NCBI GenBank assembly: GCA_014859615.1
Contig: JACUTX010000051.1
Span: 1-14,142 of the forward strand
Reading direction: 5' to 3'
Source of the DNA: Desulfuromonadales bacterium
Lineage (GTDB): Bacteria; Desulfobacterota; Desulfuromonadia; Desulfuromonadales; UBA2294
Length of the DNA: 14,142 bases
Part shown: one piece after another, positions 1-7,918 of the stretch
Layout of the letters: every line of letters starts with the position of its first letter
How positions within the stretch are numbered: the stretch's first letter is position 1
Notes under the pieces: model-generated
Database searches by the model: none
Told to the model about the DNA's origin: nothing
What the model saw: only the letters and a program-made list of their open reading frames with translations
Program-made: the position numbers and the translations under genes

Positions 1-752
1 ATGTCGCGCTGGCCGGCGAAAATACCATTGCGGTGATAGAGACCAGTACCCATGAGATGCTCGGTCAGGTGCACCTCCGTTCAGGCGACGCACCGACGGA
101 GCTCGCCCTGTCGGCCAGCGGCAAAACCCTGCTCGCCCTGAATCGACAAAGTCATTCGGTCAGCATCATCGAGACCGACTCTCTCTCCGAACGGGGACGG
201 ATCCGGCTCGACTCCGAGGCGAACGATATTGTGATGGGGAACGATGAGCAGACCGCCTACGCCATCCATTCTGCCGCGAGCGTGGTCTCGGTCCTTTATC
301 TCGATTCATTGACCGTGCGTACGTCGAGCATATTCGAGAATTCGCTCCTTACGGGTGCAATCAGCGCAGATGGAACACTCCTGTATCTGGTGACTGATTT
401 TTCCCCGGAGCTGCTGATCATCGATACTGCCTCACTGACGATGCAAAACAAGATCTTTATCGGCAGCGGCGCCCGTGCGATCAAACGGAATCGAGTGAAC
501 GGCCTCCTCTATGTCGGCAAACAGGATGGCGGCATCGCGGTGGTCGACCCGCGGGCACTGATGGCGATCGATTCCTTTCAACTGCCGGGACCGGTTCAGG
601 CCCTGGCCATCGACCACGCCGAGAGCGCTCTGTTTGCACTGTTATCAGACAGCAGTCGGCTGTTGAAACTCGACCTGATCAGCAAACAGACTACCGGAAT
701 TGTAGAAGTGGACGCAAAGAGCCATGCTGTGGTTGTGATGGGCGAAAGATGA
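1..752 (+). CDS. YVTN-type beta-propeller protein, 5'-truncated by window edge
   Basis: The reading frame is open from base 3 at the window edge to the TGA at 750-752, so about 250 C-terminal residues are visible and the true start lies upstream. The ATG at 33 has no reason to be the start, because the frame continues upstream as VALAGENTIAVIETST, which is itself a propeller strand pair. Roughly six repeats of about 40 residues are seen. Each has a 'GKTLLALN...SVSIIET' pattern typical of the YVTN/40-residue beta-propeller family (for example SADGTLLYLV...LLIIDTASL and VNGLLYVG...GIAVVDPRAL). Such propellers usually sit in the periplasm or on the surface and mediate protein contacts; no catalytic residues are evident. 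The next gene begins 3 bp after the stop, so the two are almost certainly co-transcribed and probably translationally coupled. The partner or ligand cannot be told from the sequence. Confidence 0.82.
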   Translation, partial: VALAGENTIAVIETSTHEMLGQVHLRSGDAPTELALSASGKTLLALNRQSHSVSIIETDSLSERGRIRLDSEANDIVMGNDEQTAYAIHSAASVVSVLYLDSLTVRTSSIFENSLLTGAISADGTLLYLVTDFSPELLIIDTASLTMQNKIFIGSGARAIKRNRVNGLLYVGKQDGGIAVVDPRALMAIDSFQLPGPVQALAIDHAESALFALLSDSSRLLKLDLISKQTTGIVEVDAKSHAVVVMGER

Positions 753-755
753 CCG

Positions 756-2930
756 ATGAAGATTCTGAACCGATTTTTCATAACGGTGCCCCTGCTTCTC
801 ACGCTTTACTTCATCACCCTGCTCAGCCCCAATCTGCTCCGGGCTGATAGCATGCGGCTGTTGACAGATCTGGAGTACCGAGTGAGCGACAACAAACAAA
901 CCATCAAGGCAACCGACGCGGTGACGAAGAGATGGAGAGGTCTCTTTTCACAACTTTACAGTCTCGACCTTCAGAAAGAGTTCAGCCCCACGCTCGGTCT
1001 CAACGCGGGAGGAACGTTTCTGTACCATGACAGCACCAGCAAGGTTGACGGAGAATCGACAGACGACTGGAACAGTTCGACTCGCCCCTATATTGATTTG
1101 AACCTGAACACGCCGATCCTCGGCGCGGTCACCGCCTACCGAAAAAGCCAAATCAAGCAAGGAGTATCAAACCGCGAAACCTCGAGACGCTTTACCGAGG
1201 AATACGCCGGGCAGCTGAACTGGAAACCGGTGGAATTGCCGGAGCTCGATCTCTATCTCACCCGCAGCCTCGCCTGGAATGAGCCGACAACAACCGAGCA
1301 GAAAACCGACACCGAGACCGACACTGTGCAGCTAATCAGCCGGTACGACTATCAGAATTACCGATTTAATTACAACTATATGCACACCGATTATCTCAAC
1401 AAGGTCGCCGCATTTAACAACCTTGCCGATTCGCACAACGGCTCTGTCCGCTACAACAACAGTTTTCAGGACGGCAAGTACACCTTCAACGGCAACGTCA
1501 GACTCAAATACGATTCGATCGAATTCAGAGGGAACGGCGATCGTCGGGTCCCGACCTCATCGGCGGGGACCCCTTTTGCTAATCTCAACGATCCGCCGCC
1601 TGCAACCTCGAACGTCTTCGGCGACTTTAACGACCCCCTGATCAAGATAAACCTCCTGCAGGATGCCGCGCAGCAGCTCAGCTTCGGTCTCGATTACATT
1701 ATGAATGTTGCGGTCGACACCCTGTACGTCAATCTCGTCAACCCTGATTCGGTCAACAACAGCCAGGCAACGGAAGGAGAGGTCGACGGCATTAAGAATG
1801 GCTACGTCTGGTCTGTTTATGTTAGCGACGATCAGCTCTCCTGGACCAACGTCGTCATCACGGCCAAAAATTTTAACGTGTTTGAAAATCGCTTTGAAAT
1901 TTCATTTGCTGCGGTCGATGCGCCTTATGTCAAAATTGCCGTGACGCCGCTGCCGACCCTGCTCCTGCCGGGAAAAGAGATCCGTATCGCCAATTTAACT
2001 TCACTGCGCACCTTGCCAGCAGATGTCTCAGAATTCACATCAACGGAATGGACCACTGATTTCGGCCTGAATTGGAAGATTTCGGCCAAAACAGACGCTG
2101 GCTTTAATCTTCTCTATCGCGAAGAGCGGACCGAGCCGTTTGACAACAAGCGATCGCTGCTCTCAACCAGCGCCAGGGTGAGTCATCGGTTCAACCCGGT
2201 CTATTTCGGCAATCTGAATCTCTCCCGTGCCCAGATCATGGAGAGCGACCAGGGGGACCGGGTCAGCACCACGTTTTCCGCCGCGCTGGTCGCTAAACAT
2301 CTGCCGACCTTTGACCAGCAACTGACCTACAGCTTTGCTCACGCCGATGACCAGGACGACGGGGTCTCGATAAACCACTCCCTGCTGTTGCGCAACAACT
2401 TTATTCTGTACGAAGGGTGGAGTCTCTACCTCGATGGGAGTTACTCGCTCGTCAACCCGGCCAACGGCCGCAACAGTGACGTGGCACTGGCCCGGCTCGG
2501 CAGCAATCTGGTACCGAACCGGTGGATGAATTTCACCTGTTATTACGATTCAACCTGGACCGATACCGCCGGTGAACCGTTCAGAACCAAACAGAGCGGC
2601 CGTTTGATCGCCAACTGGGTCCCCCTCTCTACCATCAGTATGACGGCGGATATCCTCCGGACCGAAGAGAGTGGCAAGGAGTTGGCGATCCGTCGACAAT
2701 ATTTTATTAACTGGGCTCCTTTTCCCGACGGGACGCTGCAATTCCGGTGCTCGTATGCGCAGATCTCCGACTCCCGACTGGAAGATGTCGTCACGATTTC
2801 ACCGTCGGTTCGCTGGAGCATCAACAGAAAAACCGCGCTCACTGCTGAGTATTCGACCGGAACAAGGGAGAGTGAGACCGAAAAAAACGAATTTGAATCG
2901 ACTCGAATCGATCTCCGTTTTTTCTATTAG
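756..2930 (+). CDS. Outer-membrane beta-barrel protein (porin-like) with a discoidin-like insertion
   Basis: This 724-residue protein has a signal peptide with a hydrophobic core at residues 7-28 and a likely cleavage after LRA (residue 30). The rest is rich in alternating polar/aromatic strands (for example YRFNYNYMHTDY, GKYTFNGNVRLKY, LTAEYSTG) and ends in RIDLRFFY, the C-terminal aromatic signature of outer-membrane barrels recognised by the BAM machinery. Its size is close to MtrB-type porins that sheath multihaem cytochromes, and large cytochromes are encoded downstream, so a conduit porin is a reasonable inference; the family itself was not recognised. Residues about 290-420 do not look like barrel strands. 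They resemble an F5/8-type-C (discoidin) beta-sandwich: TLYVNLVNPDS, then WSVYVSDDQLSWTNV, then YVKIAVTPLP. The MtrB N-terminal CKxC motif is absent; only two cysteines are seen, both late in the barrel. The start at 756 follows the upstream stop by 3 bp and has only a weak ribosome site, consistent with coupling. Confidence 0.8.
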   Translation: MKILNRFFITVPLLLTLYFITLLSPNLLRADSMRLLTDLEYRVSDNKQTIKATDAVTKRWRGLFSQLYSLDLQKEFSPTLGLNAGGTFLYHDSTSKVDGESTDDWNSSTRPYIDLNLNTPILGAVTAYRKSQIKQGVSNRETSRRFTEEYAGQLNWKPVELPELDLYLTRSLAWNEPTTTEQKTDTETDTVQLISRYDYQNYRFNYNYMHTDYLNKVAAFNNLADSHNGSVRYNNSFQDGKYTFNGNVRLKYDSIEFRGNGDRRVPTSSAGTPFANLNDPPPATSNVFGDFNDPLIKINLLQDAAQQLSFGLDYIMNVAVDTLYVNLVNPDSVNNSQATEGEVDGIKNGYVWSVYVSDDQLSWTNVVITAKNFNVFENRFEISFAAVDAPYVKIAVTPLPTLLLPGKEIRIANLTSLRTLPADVSEFTSTEWTTDFGLNWKISAKTDAGFNLLYREERTEPFDNKRSLLSTSARVSHRFNPVYFGNLNLSRAQIMESDQGDRVSTTFSAALVAKHLPTFDQQLTYSFAHADDQDDGVSINHSLLLRNNFILYEGWSLYLDGSYSLVNPANGRNSDVALARLGSNLVPNRWMNFTCYYDSTWTDTAGEPFRTKQSGRLIANWVPLSTISMTADILRTEESGKELAIRRQYFINWAPFPDGTLQFRCSYAQISDSRLEDVVTISPSVRWSINRKTALTAEYSTGTRESETEKNEFESTRIDLRFFY

Positions 2931-2986
2931 TGAAAAGACGGACGATACAGCTTAACCGGGGAGCGCAACAAAAGCCCCACTGCTAT

Positions 2987-2990
2987 GAGG
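2987..2990 (+). promoter_or_regulatory. Ribosome binding site fixing the start of the small lipoprotein gene
   Basis: GAGG lies 8 bp before the ATG at 2999. The frame is open further upstream to a GTG at 2930, but that region encodes a hydrophilic segment without a signal sequence, whereas starting at 2999 gives a standard lipoprotein signal. Confidence 0.6.
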
Positions 2991-2998
2991 ATATCGAT

Positions 2999-3574
2999 AT
3001 GATGCAGAAAAAATTATTTTCAGGCCTCTGGTTCCTTTGCTGTGCCACTTTTCTGCTGACCGGTTGTGCTGTAAAGCAGACCTACACCAGCGAACAGATG
3101 GATTTCAGCGCCGTTCGAACCGTCGCTGTCCTGCCGTTTCAAAACCTGACCTCGGATGATCAGGCGAGTGAAAGGGTGCGTGACGCTTTTATGGTGGTAC
3201 TACTGGCGTCGGAAGGGATTTATGTCCTCCCGCCCGGAGAGGTTGCGCGCGGAGTAAACCGGGTCGGCATCCGGACCCCAGCGACCCCGAATGTTGAAGA
3301 AATCACCAAGCTGCAGTCGGTAATCGGGGTCGATGCTGTGATAACCGGGGTACTCAGGGAATATGGTGCCGTCCGCTCCGGCTCGGCCGAGGCCAATCTG
3401 GTCTCACTGAGCCTGCAGATGATCGAAACCCAGACCGGGACCATCGTCTGGTCGGGCGCCTCAACCCGGGGAGGAATCACCATGACAGATCGGCTGCTCG
3501 GGAGCGGGGGAGAGCCGATGGACGATGTCACAATTCAGGTGGTCAATGACTTGCTTAATCAGCTTTTTGAATAA
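2999..3574 (+). CDS. Lipoprotein with a CsgG/LpoB/GNA1162-like domain
   Basis: This 191-residue protein starts at the ATG at 2999, set by the GAGG at 2987. A type II signal peptide ends in the lipobox LLTGC, with the lipidated cysteine at residue 23. The mature part has the order typical of the CsgG/LpoB/GNA1162-like lipoprotein fold: a first strand VRTVAVLPFQNL, helix, strand IYVLPPGEV, strand VDAVITGVLREYG, a long strand LVSLSLQMIE, then TIVWSGAS, a glycine loop (LLGSGGEP) and a C-terminal helix. It is much shorter than curli exporter CsgG and shows no extra membrane-spanning hairpins, so a pore role is unlikely; an outer-membrane accessory or assembly role is more probable. The same domain appears twice at the C-terminus of the next gene. 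Its 3' end overlaps that gene by 29 bp in a different frame. The exact substrate or partner is unknown. Confidence 0.75.
   Translation: MMQKKLFSGLWFLCCATFLLTGCAVKQTYTSEQMDFSAVRTVAVLPFQNLTSDDQASERVRDAFMVVLLASEGIYVLPPGEVARGVNRVGIRTPATPNVEEITKLQSVIGVDAVITGVLREYGAVRSGSAEANLVSLSLQMIETQTGTIVWSGASTRGGITMTDRLLGSGGEPMDDVTIQVVNDLLNQLFE
3538..3543 (+). promoter_or_regulatory. Ribosome binding site inside the preceding gene for the giant lipoprotein
   Basis: AGGTGG lies just before the ATG at 3546, within the last codons of the small lipoprotein gene. It favours 3546 over the ATG at 3525, which lacks a comparable site, and over the ATG at 3594, where only AGG lies too close and the signal peptide would lose its basic N-region. 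Confidence 0.45.
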
Positions 3575-6500
3575 ATTTTTTACTGCGCAGGTCATGCTGA
3601 CCCTCGGTTTGGGAGCGGGATTGCTGACCGGTTGTGCCGGGGTTGACTTGCACTCTGGAGTTTTCCCTGTGACCGCGGATCAACCGGCGCCACAGATGGC
3701 CGGGACCGGGCCGATCGACTGGAGCGTTGCGATTCCCGGTGATGTTGGGGAGCTCAATATCATCTTTGAACTTGAACAGGCGGGGAATTCTGCTAAAAAA
3801 GTCCAGTCCGGTGCTGAATCCACCTGGAGTTTCTACCCGGAGGAGGCTGGCGATTATCGAATCCGGACTATCGTTGAAGAGAATCTTCTGAGTCGGATTG
3901 AGGGGGACTGGTCCAGGTCATACGAAATAGCACCGCCTCTGGCAGTCGGCAGAGTGAAGAGAGACAAAGACTCTCCACAAACCGCTCTGTCAACAGTGAT
4001 CACCTGGAGTGTGGAAGCGACCGGCGGAGTCGGTGCATTACATTACGGTTTTGAACTGGAGAAGGATGGAGACCCCGTGCCGACCTTCAATGCTGACAGC
4101 AGCGAGACCTGGGAGTGGACGCCTGACAGTGCGGGGAGCTACCGCGTCCGCGCTACTGTGACCGACCGTCTCGGCAATCAGGTCGAAGGCGACTGGTCTG
4201 AATCGTTTGAGATCGCGCCGCCGTTGAGGATCGAGAGCCTGACATCGGATCAGCCAGCACCCCGGATGGCCGGAACCGGACCGATCATCTGGACTGTTGC
4301 TGCCACCGGCGGCGTCGGCGAACAGACGGTTCGTTTCGAACTTGAACGAAACGATGGCTGGGCCAAAACGGTTCAATCCGCTATCGAAGCGACCTGGAGC
4401 TGGCTGCCGGAGCAGGAGGGGCGATATCGGGTCAGAACAATTATTGCGGACCGCATCGGAAATCAGCTCGAAGGGGAGTGGTCAGAACCGTACGAGATCG
4501 CCCCACCATTGAAAATCGAACGACTGACCGCTGACAAGAAGTTTCCTCAGGCCGCCCGTACAGCACCGATTGTGTGGACGCCGGTCGCGACCGGTGGCGT
4601 TGGCGAGCTGAACACCAATTTTGAATTGGAGCAGGATGGAACGTTGTTGCCGATTGTCGCCACAGAAAACAGCGTTCCATGGAGATGGACGCCCGAAGAA
4701 CCGGGGAACTACCGGATCCGGGCGGTGGCGACCGACAGCTTGGGCAATAAGGTGGAAGTAAAGTGGTCTGAACCGTTTGCGATCGCCCCCCCGCTGGTCG
4801 TCGAGAATCTGACCGTTGACAAACCCTCCCCTCAGGCCGCACGGAGCGAAGCGATGATCTGGACCGTCACCGCCGGTGGCGGCGTCGGTCGGTTGCGGCA
4901 GAGTTTCGAACTGGAGAAAGACGGGTCCCTGCAGCCGCGTATCGCCGCCGGTCTCCTCGCTCCCTGGTCGTGGGCACCGGTTGAGCCGGGGAGCTACCGC
5001 ATCCGCGCCGTGGTGACCGACCGTCTCGGCAATACAGCAGAAGGAAACTGGTCCGTGCCGTTTGAGATCGCACCCCCCTTGAAGATTGAGAACCTGACCA
5101 CAAACAAACCGGCACCACAAGCAGCGATGACCGGACCTTTTATCTGGACCCTGACAACCTCCGGCGGGGTCGGTGAAGACATCATCACCTTTGAACTGGA
5201 GCAGAAGGGTCAGGAACCGGTCACTGTGCAGGCCGGAGTTGAATCAACCTGGAGCTGGCGACCAGAGCAGGCCGGAAAATATCGGGTGAGACCGTCTGTT
5301 GAAGACAGTCTCGGCAACAGAGTCGAAGGCGACTGGTCTGCCTGGTATGAAATTGCACCGCCGCTGACGGTCGAAAGCCTGACCGCCGACAAGTCCTTCC
5401 CTCAGGCGGCCCAGACCGTTCCGATTGAGTGGTCAGCGGTCGCAAGTGGCGGTGTCGGCCCGCTGCACTACGACCTGGAACTCGAACGAAATGGAGAGCA
5501 GCTGCCGATGATCTCAACGGTAAGCGCCGGACCATGGACCTGGACGCCGCAGGAAGGGGGACTCTACAGAATCAGGGTGGTGGTGACCGACTCGCGCGCC
5601 AACAAGGCCAAAGGGGGCTGGTCCGAGCCGTTTGAGATTGCCCCGCCGTTGGTGGTCGAGCGCTTGACCGCGGACAGGAACTTTCCCCAGACCGCGCTCG
5701 GTGCAGTGATTGCCTGGACCGTAACCGCTACCGGCGGTGTCGGTGCGCTCCGCCAGAGTATCGAACTGGAAAAAGATGGTCAACGCCTCCCGCCGACAAC
5801 CACAGAAATTCTCGGTGGCTGGTCATGGAAGCCAGAACAACCTGGCAGCTACCGTATCCGGGCGGTGGTGACGGATGCGCTAGGGAATCGGACGAAAGGG
5901 AACTGGTCAAAACCGATCGTCATCGCTCCACCGTTGACGATCGAAAAGCTGTACGCCGACAGATCAAATCCTCAAGCAGCGCAGTCGGCAGCGATCACCT
6001 GGAGTGTTGTCGCATCAGGAGGGGTCGGAAACAAAACCTATCTCTTTGAGCTGTCGCACAACGAAGAGATAGAGCAGTTTGCCCAGGAAGGGCCCGACAC
6101 AAACTGGTCCTGGATCCCTGAAACGGAGGGTCAATACCGGATTCGCGTGCTGGTCGCCGACGCTCTCGGCAACAGACTGCAAAGCGACTGGTCTGAGCCG
6201 TATGAAATCAGGCCTCCACTCGAAGTTTCCGTGCCTATTCCAGACAATCCGGCCTCACAGTATCTGATTCACTCCCGCATTAAATGGTCGGCAGAAGCGC
6301 GTGGTGGAGTCGGCAAGAAAAAATATACTTTTACCCTTGAACAGAAAAGTGGCGAGGTTGCAACGACACCGGTCGACTCAGCCGATGCATGGATCTGGCA
6401 GCCGAAAAAAACCGGTTTTTACCGCATACAGGTATCGGTGCTCGACGCCCGTGGCAATCAGCAAACGAGTCCCTGGTCCGATTGGAAAGAGATCAGAGCC

Positions 6501-7853
6501 CCACTCTCTTTGGCTGCCCTGAATGTCTCTGCAGCATCGCCCCGCCCTGCATTACAGGAGACGATCACCTGGAGCGCCGGCAGCTCAGGGGGAGTCGGCA
6601 TCGTGACCTATGAATTCCGCTCAATCATGCAGGGCGTTGAATCGATTGAACAGCGAAGCTCGTCACCGTTTTTGGATTGGCAACCACGCAAAGCAGGCCT
6701 CTACCGGATCAAGGTTCGGGTCTGGGATGACGAAAACCGTGTCGTTGAGAGTGCTTGGTCTGACGACTATCGGATCAAACCGGCCGTTACAACTGCAAGC
6801 CGGGTCGCTTTTTTGCCAATCGTCAACCTGGCCGATGTCAAGGCGCCGATCCAAAAGATCGGAGAATTATTCAAAGACCTGCTCAGGAAAGACCTGCAAC
6901 TTCTCCCGGAGGCGGGGCTTGAATCCTTTATGCAGACGCATCGCATGCGTTACACCGGGGGGCTCAATGCGACGCTGGCACAAGCGTTACGCAAAGAGAC
7001 CGAAGTTGAGGCGGTTTTCATTACGGCCCTAGAAACCTGGAAGGAGGGGCCGTCACCACAAATATCATTGATTTCCCGGCTGGTCACGACCGGTGACGCA
7101 CCGGAAATCGTCTGGATTGACAGCGTCGGGCTGACCGGTGAAGACAGCCCGGGACTGCTTGGACTGGGCAAAACCGGCGACGCTGAACAGCTGCTCGAAA
7201 TGGCTTTGAGTCGGCTGATGCTCTCTTTGCAAACCTACCTGGACGGCAACGCCCCGATCTTCCGTCACGATGCTGATCAGCAGGAGGTACGTCTGATCAA
7301 TGGGAACCATGAACGGGCGGATGGAACACCTTTCAGCATCAAGAGACGCCATCAACCGCAGTTCACCTACCGGGCCTCGACGTTCGATCCGGCCGGTCAG
7401 TACAGGGTTGCCATGATTCCTTTTATGAACATTAATACCAGAAAGTATTCCGGAGAGATTATCGCTCTGCATACGGTCAAGCAGTTGCACCGTTATGACA
7501 ATATCCGAATTTTCGAACCCGGGCTGATCCGCGAGACCTTGCTGAACTACCGGATGATCATGCAATCTGGCCCCTCCTTGGCGGCTGCAGACGTTTTAAC
7601 GGATGCAGCGATCCTCGGCGCCGATATTGTGGCATCAGGAAAAGTTTTTGATTATCAGGAAGAGCTCGGCAAAAGCAGAGTCGATTTTTCCATTCAGGTT
7701 TTTGATGGCGTCAAGCGGGAGATTCTCTGGGCATCGCGCAGCAGTGCCACCGGCAATCAAGGCGTCTACCTTTTTAACTGGGGAAAGGTGCCATCTGCGC
7801 ACGGTTTAACCAGCAGGATGACCCAATCTGCGATTCAACAAATGCAAGAGTGA
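3546..7853 (+). CDS. Giant repeat lipoprotein: 11 Ig/FN3-like repeats plus two CsgG/GNA1162-like domains
   Basis: About 1435 residues from the ATG at 3546. A type II signal peptide ends in LLTGC with the lipidated cysteine at residue 30. Residues 38-1081 are eleven tandem beta-sandwich modules, ten of exactly 95 residues and the last of 94. Each carries IxW, GGVG, FELE, WxW, YRIR, LGN, WSEPFE and IAPPL at fixed places. They look like Ig/FN3-type or Y_Y_Y-like spacer domains. Residues about 1085-1232 (RVAFLPIVNL ... AVFITALETW ... EIVWIDSVG ... LLGLGKTGD ...) and about 1286-1435 (YRVAMIPFMN ... ADIVASGKVFDY ... REILWASRSS ... FNWGKVPS ...) each repeat the CsgG/GNA1162-like domain of the preceding gene. 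The protein is therefore a lipid-anchored rod tipped with two assembly-type domains. It probably acts as a scaffold or spacer at the outer membrane for the barrel or cytochromes; this role is inferred. No cysteines for haem (CXXCH) occur. An alternative start is the ATG at 3525. Confidence 0.8.
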   Translation: MTCLISFLNKFFTAQVMLTLGLGAGLLTGCAGVDLHSGVFPVTADQPAPQMAGTGPIDWSVAIPGDVGELNIIFELEQAGNSAKKVQSGAESTWSFYPEEAGDYRIRTIVEENLLSRIEGDWSRSYEIAPPLAVGRVKRDKDSPQTALSTVITWSVEATGGVGALHYGFELEKDGDPVPTFNADSSETWEWTPDSAGSYRVRATVTDRLGNQVEGDWSESFEIAPPLRIESLTSDQPAPRMAGTGPIIWTVAATGGVGEQTVRFELERNDGWAKTVQSAIEATWSWLPEQEGRYRVRTIIADRIGNQLEGEWSEPYEIAPPLKIERLTADKKFPQAARTAPIVWTPVATGGVGELNTNFELEQDGTLLPIVATENSVPWRWTPEEPGNYRIRAVATDSLGNKVEVKWSEPFAIAPPLVVENLTVDKPSPQAARSEAMIWTVTAGGGVGRLRQSFELEKDGSLQPRIAAGLLAPWSWAPVEPGSYRIRAVVTDRLGNTAEGNWSVPFEIAPPLKIENLTTNKPAPQAAMTGPFIWTLTTSGGVGEDIITFELEQKGQEPVTVQAGVESTWSWRPEQAGKYRVRPSVEDSLGNRVEGDWSAWYEIAPPLTVESLTADKSFPQAAQTVPIEWSAVASGGVGPLHYDLELERNGEQLPMISTVSAGPWTWTPQEGGLYRIRVVVTDSRANKAKGGWSEPFEIAPPLVVERLTADRNFPQTALGAVIAWTVTATGGVGALRQSIELEKDGQRLPPTTTEILGGWSWKPEQPGSYRIRAVVTDALGNRTKGNWSKPIVIAPPLTIEKLYADRSNPQAAQSAAITWSVVASGGVGNKTYLFELSHNEEIEQFAQEGPDTNWSWIPETEGQYRIRVLVADALGNRLQSDWSEPYEIRPPLEVSVPIPDNPASQYLIHSRIKWSAEARGGVGKKKYTFTLEQKSGEVATTPVDSADAWIWQPKKTGFYRIQVSVLDARGNQQTSPWSDWKEIRAPLSLAALNVSAASPRPALQETITWSAGSSGGVGIVTYEFRSIMQGVESIEQRSSSPFLDWQPRKAGLYRIKVRVWDDENRVVESAWSDDYRIKPAVTTASRVAFLPIVNLADVKAPIQKIGELFKDLLRKDLQLLPEAGLESFMQTHRMRYTGGLNATLAQALRKETEVEAVFITALETWKEGPSPQISLISRLVTTGDAPEIVWIDSVGLTGEDSPGLLGLGKTGDAEQLLEMALSRLMLSLQTYLDGNAPIFRHDADQQEVRLINGNHERADGTPFSIKRRHQPQFTYRASTFDPAGQYRVAMIPFMNINTRKYSGEIIALHTVKQLHRYDNIRIFEPGLIRETLLNYRMIMQSGPSLAAADVLTDAAILGADIVASGKVFDYQEELGKSRVDFSIQVFDGVKREILWASRSSATGNQGVYLFNWGKVPSAHGLTSRMTQSAIQQMQE
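3657..6788 (+). repeat. Eleven in-frame tandem repeats of 285 bp (95 residues)
   Basis: Units begin at 3657, 3942, 4227, 4512, 4797, 5082, 5367, 5652, 5937, 6222 and 6507. The first ten are exactly 285 bp and the last is 282 bp. Within each 95-residue unit the conserved positions are W22, GGVG 28-31, FELE 37-40, W57/W59, P61, YRIR 67-70, D75, GN 78-79, WS 85-86 and PPL 93-95. Units 2-9 are closest to one another. Units 1, 10 and 11 are more divergent, as expected of end repeats that are not homogenised (unit 1 has GDVG for GGVG; unit 11 lost one residue between positions 40 and 60). Units differ widely at the nucleotide level, so the duplication is old and length has been kept by selection rather than by recent copying. 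Confidence 0.95.
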
Positions 7854-7903
7854 TACAGCAACCAACCATCCGAATGGCCGTGGCACAAAAGGGCGGCTAC
7901 AAT

Positions 7904-7910
7904 AAAGGGG
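7904..7910 (+). promoter_or_regulatory. Ribosome binding site fixing the start of the parvulin-like gene
   Basis: AAAGGGG sits 8 bp before the ATG at 7919 and only 2 bp before the ATG at 7913. The frame also reads back to a GTG at 7850 that overlaps the upstream stop, but the residues encoded there are hydrophilic and not a signal peptide. The start is therefore placed at 7919. Confidence 0.55.
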
Positions 7911-7918
7911 TAATGATT

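Noticed and set aside
2941..2986. GGGG and CCCC runs between the barrel and lipoprotein genes as a terminator.
   Set aside because: Only four pairs with a 13-base loop and no T-run; too weak to end transcription.
2999..3574. The small lipoprotein as a curli-type CsgG secretion pore.
   Set aside because: It is much shorter than CsgG and lacks visible amphipathic hairpins for a membrane barrel. It fits LpoB/GNA1162-size lipoproteins better, and no curli subunit genes are present.
4038..5120. Several minus-strand open frames of 80-212 residues across the repeat region.
   Set aside because: They repeat with the 285-bp period of the sense gene and have no start signals; they are shadows of the tandem repeats.
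7152..7175. GLLGLGKT in the giant lipoprotein matches the Walker A pattern GxxxxGK[ST].
   Set aside because: It lies in the conserved glycine loop of the CsgG-like domain; the aligned loop in the small lipoprotein reads LLGSGGEP, without the lysine. The protein is also exported, where ATP is absent. Chance match.
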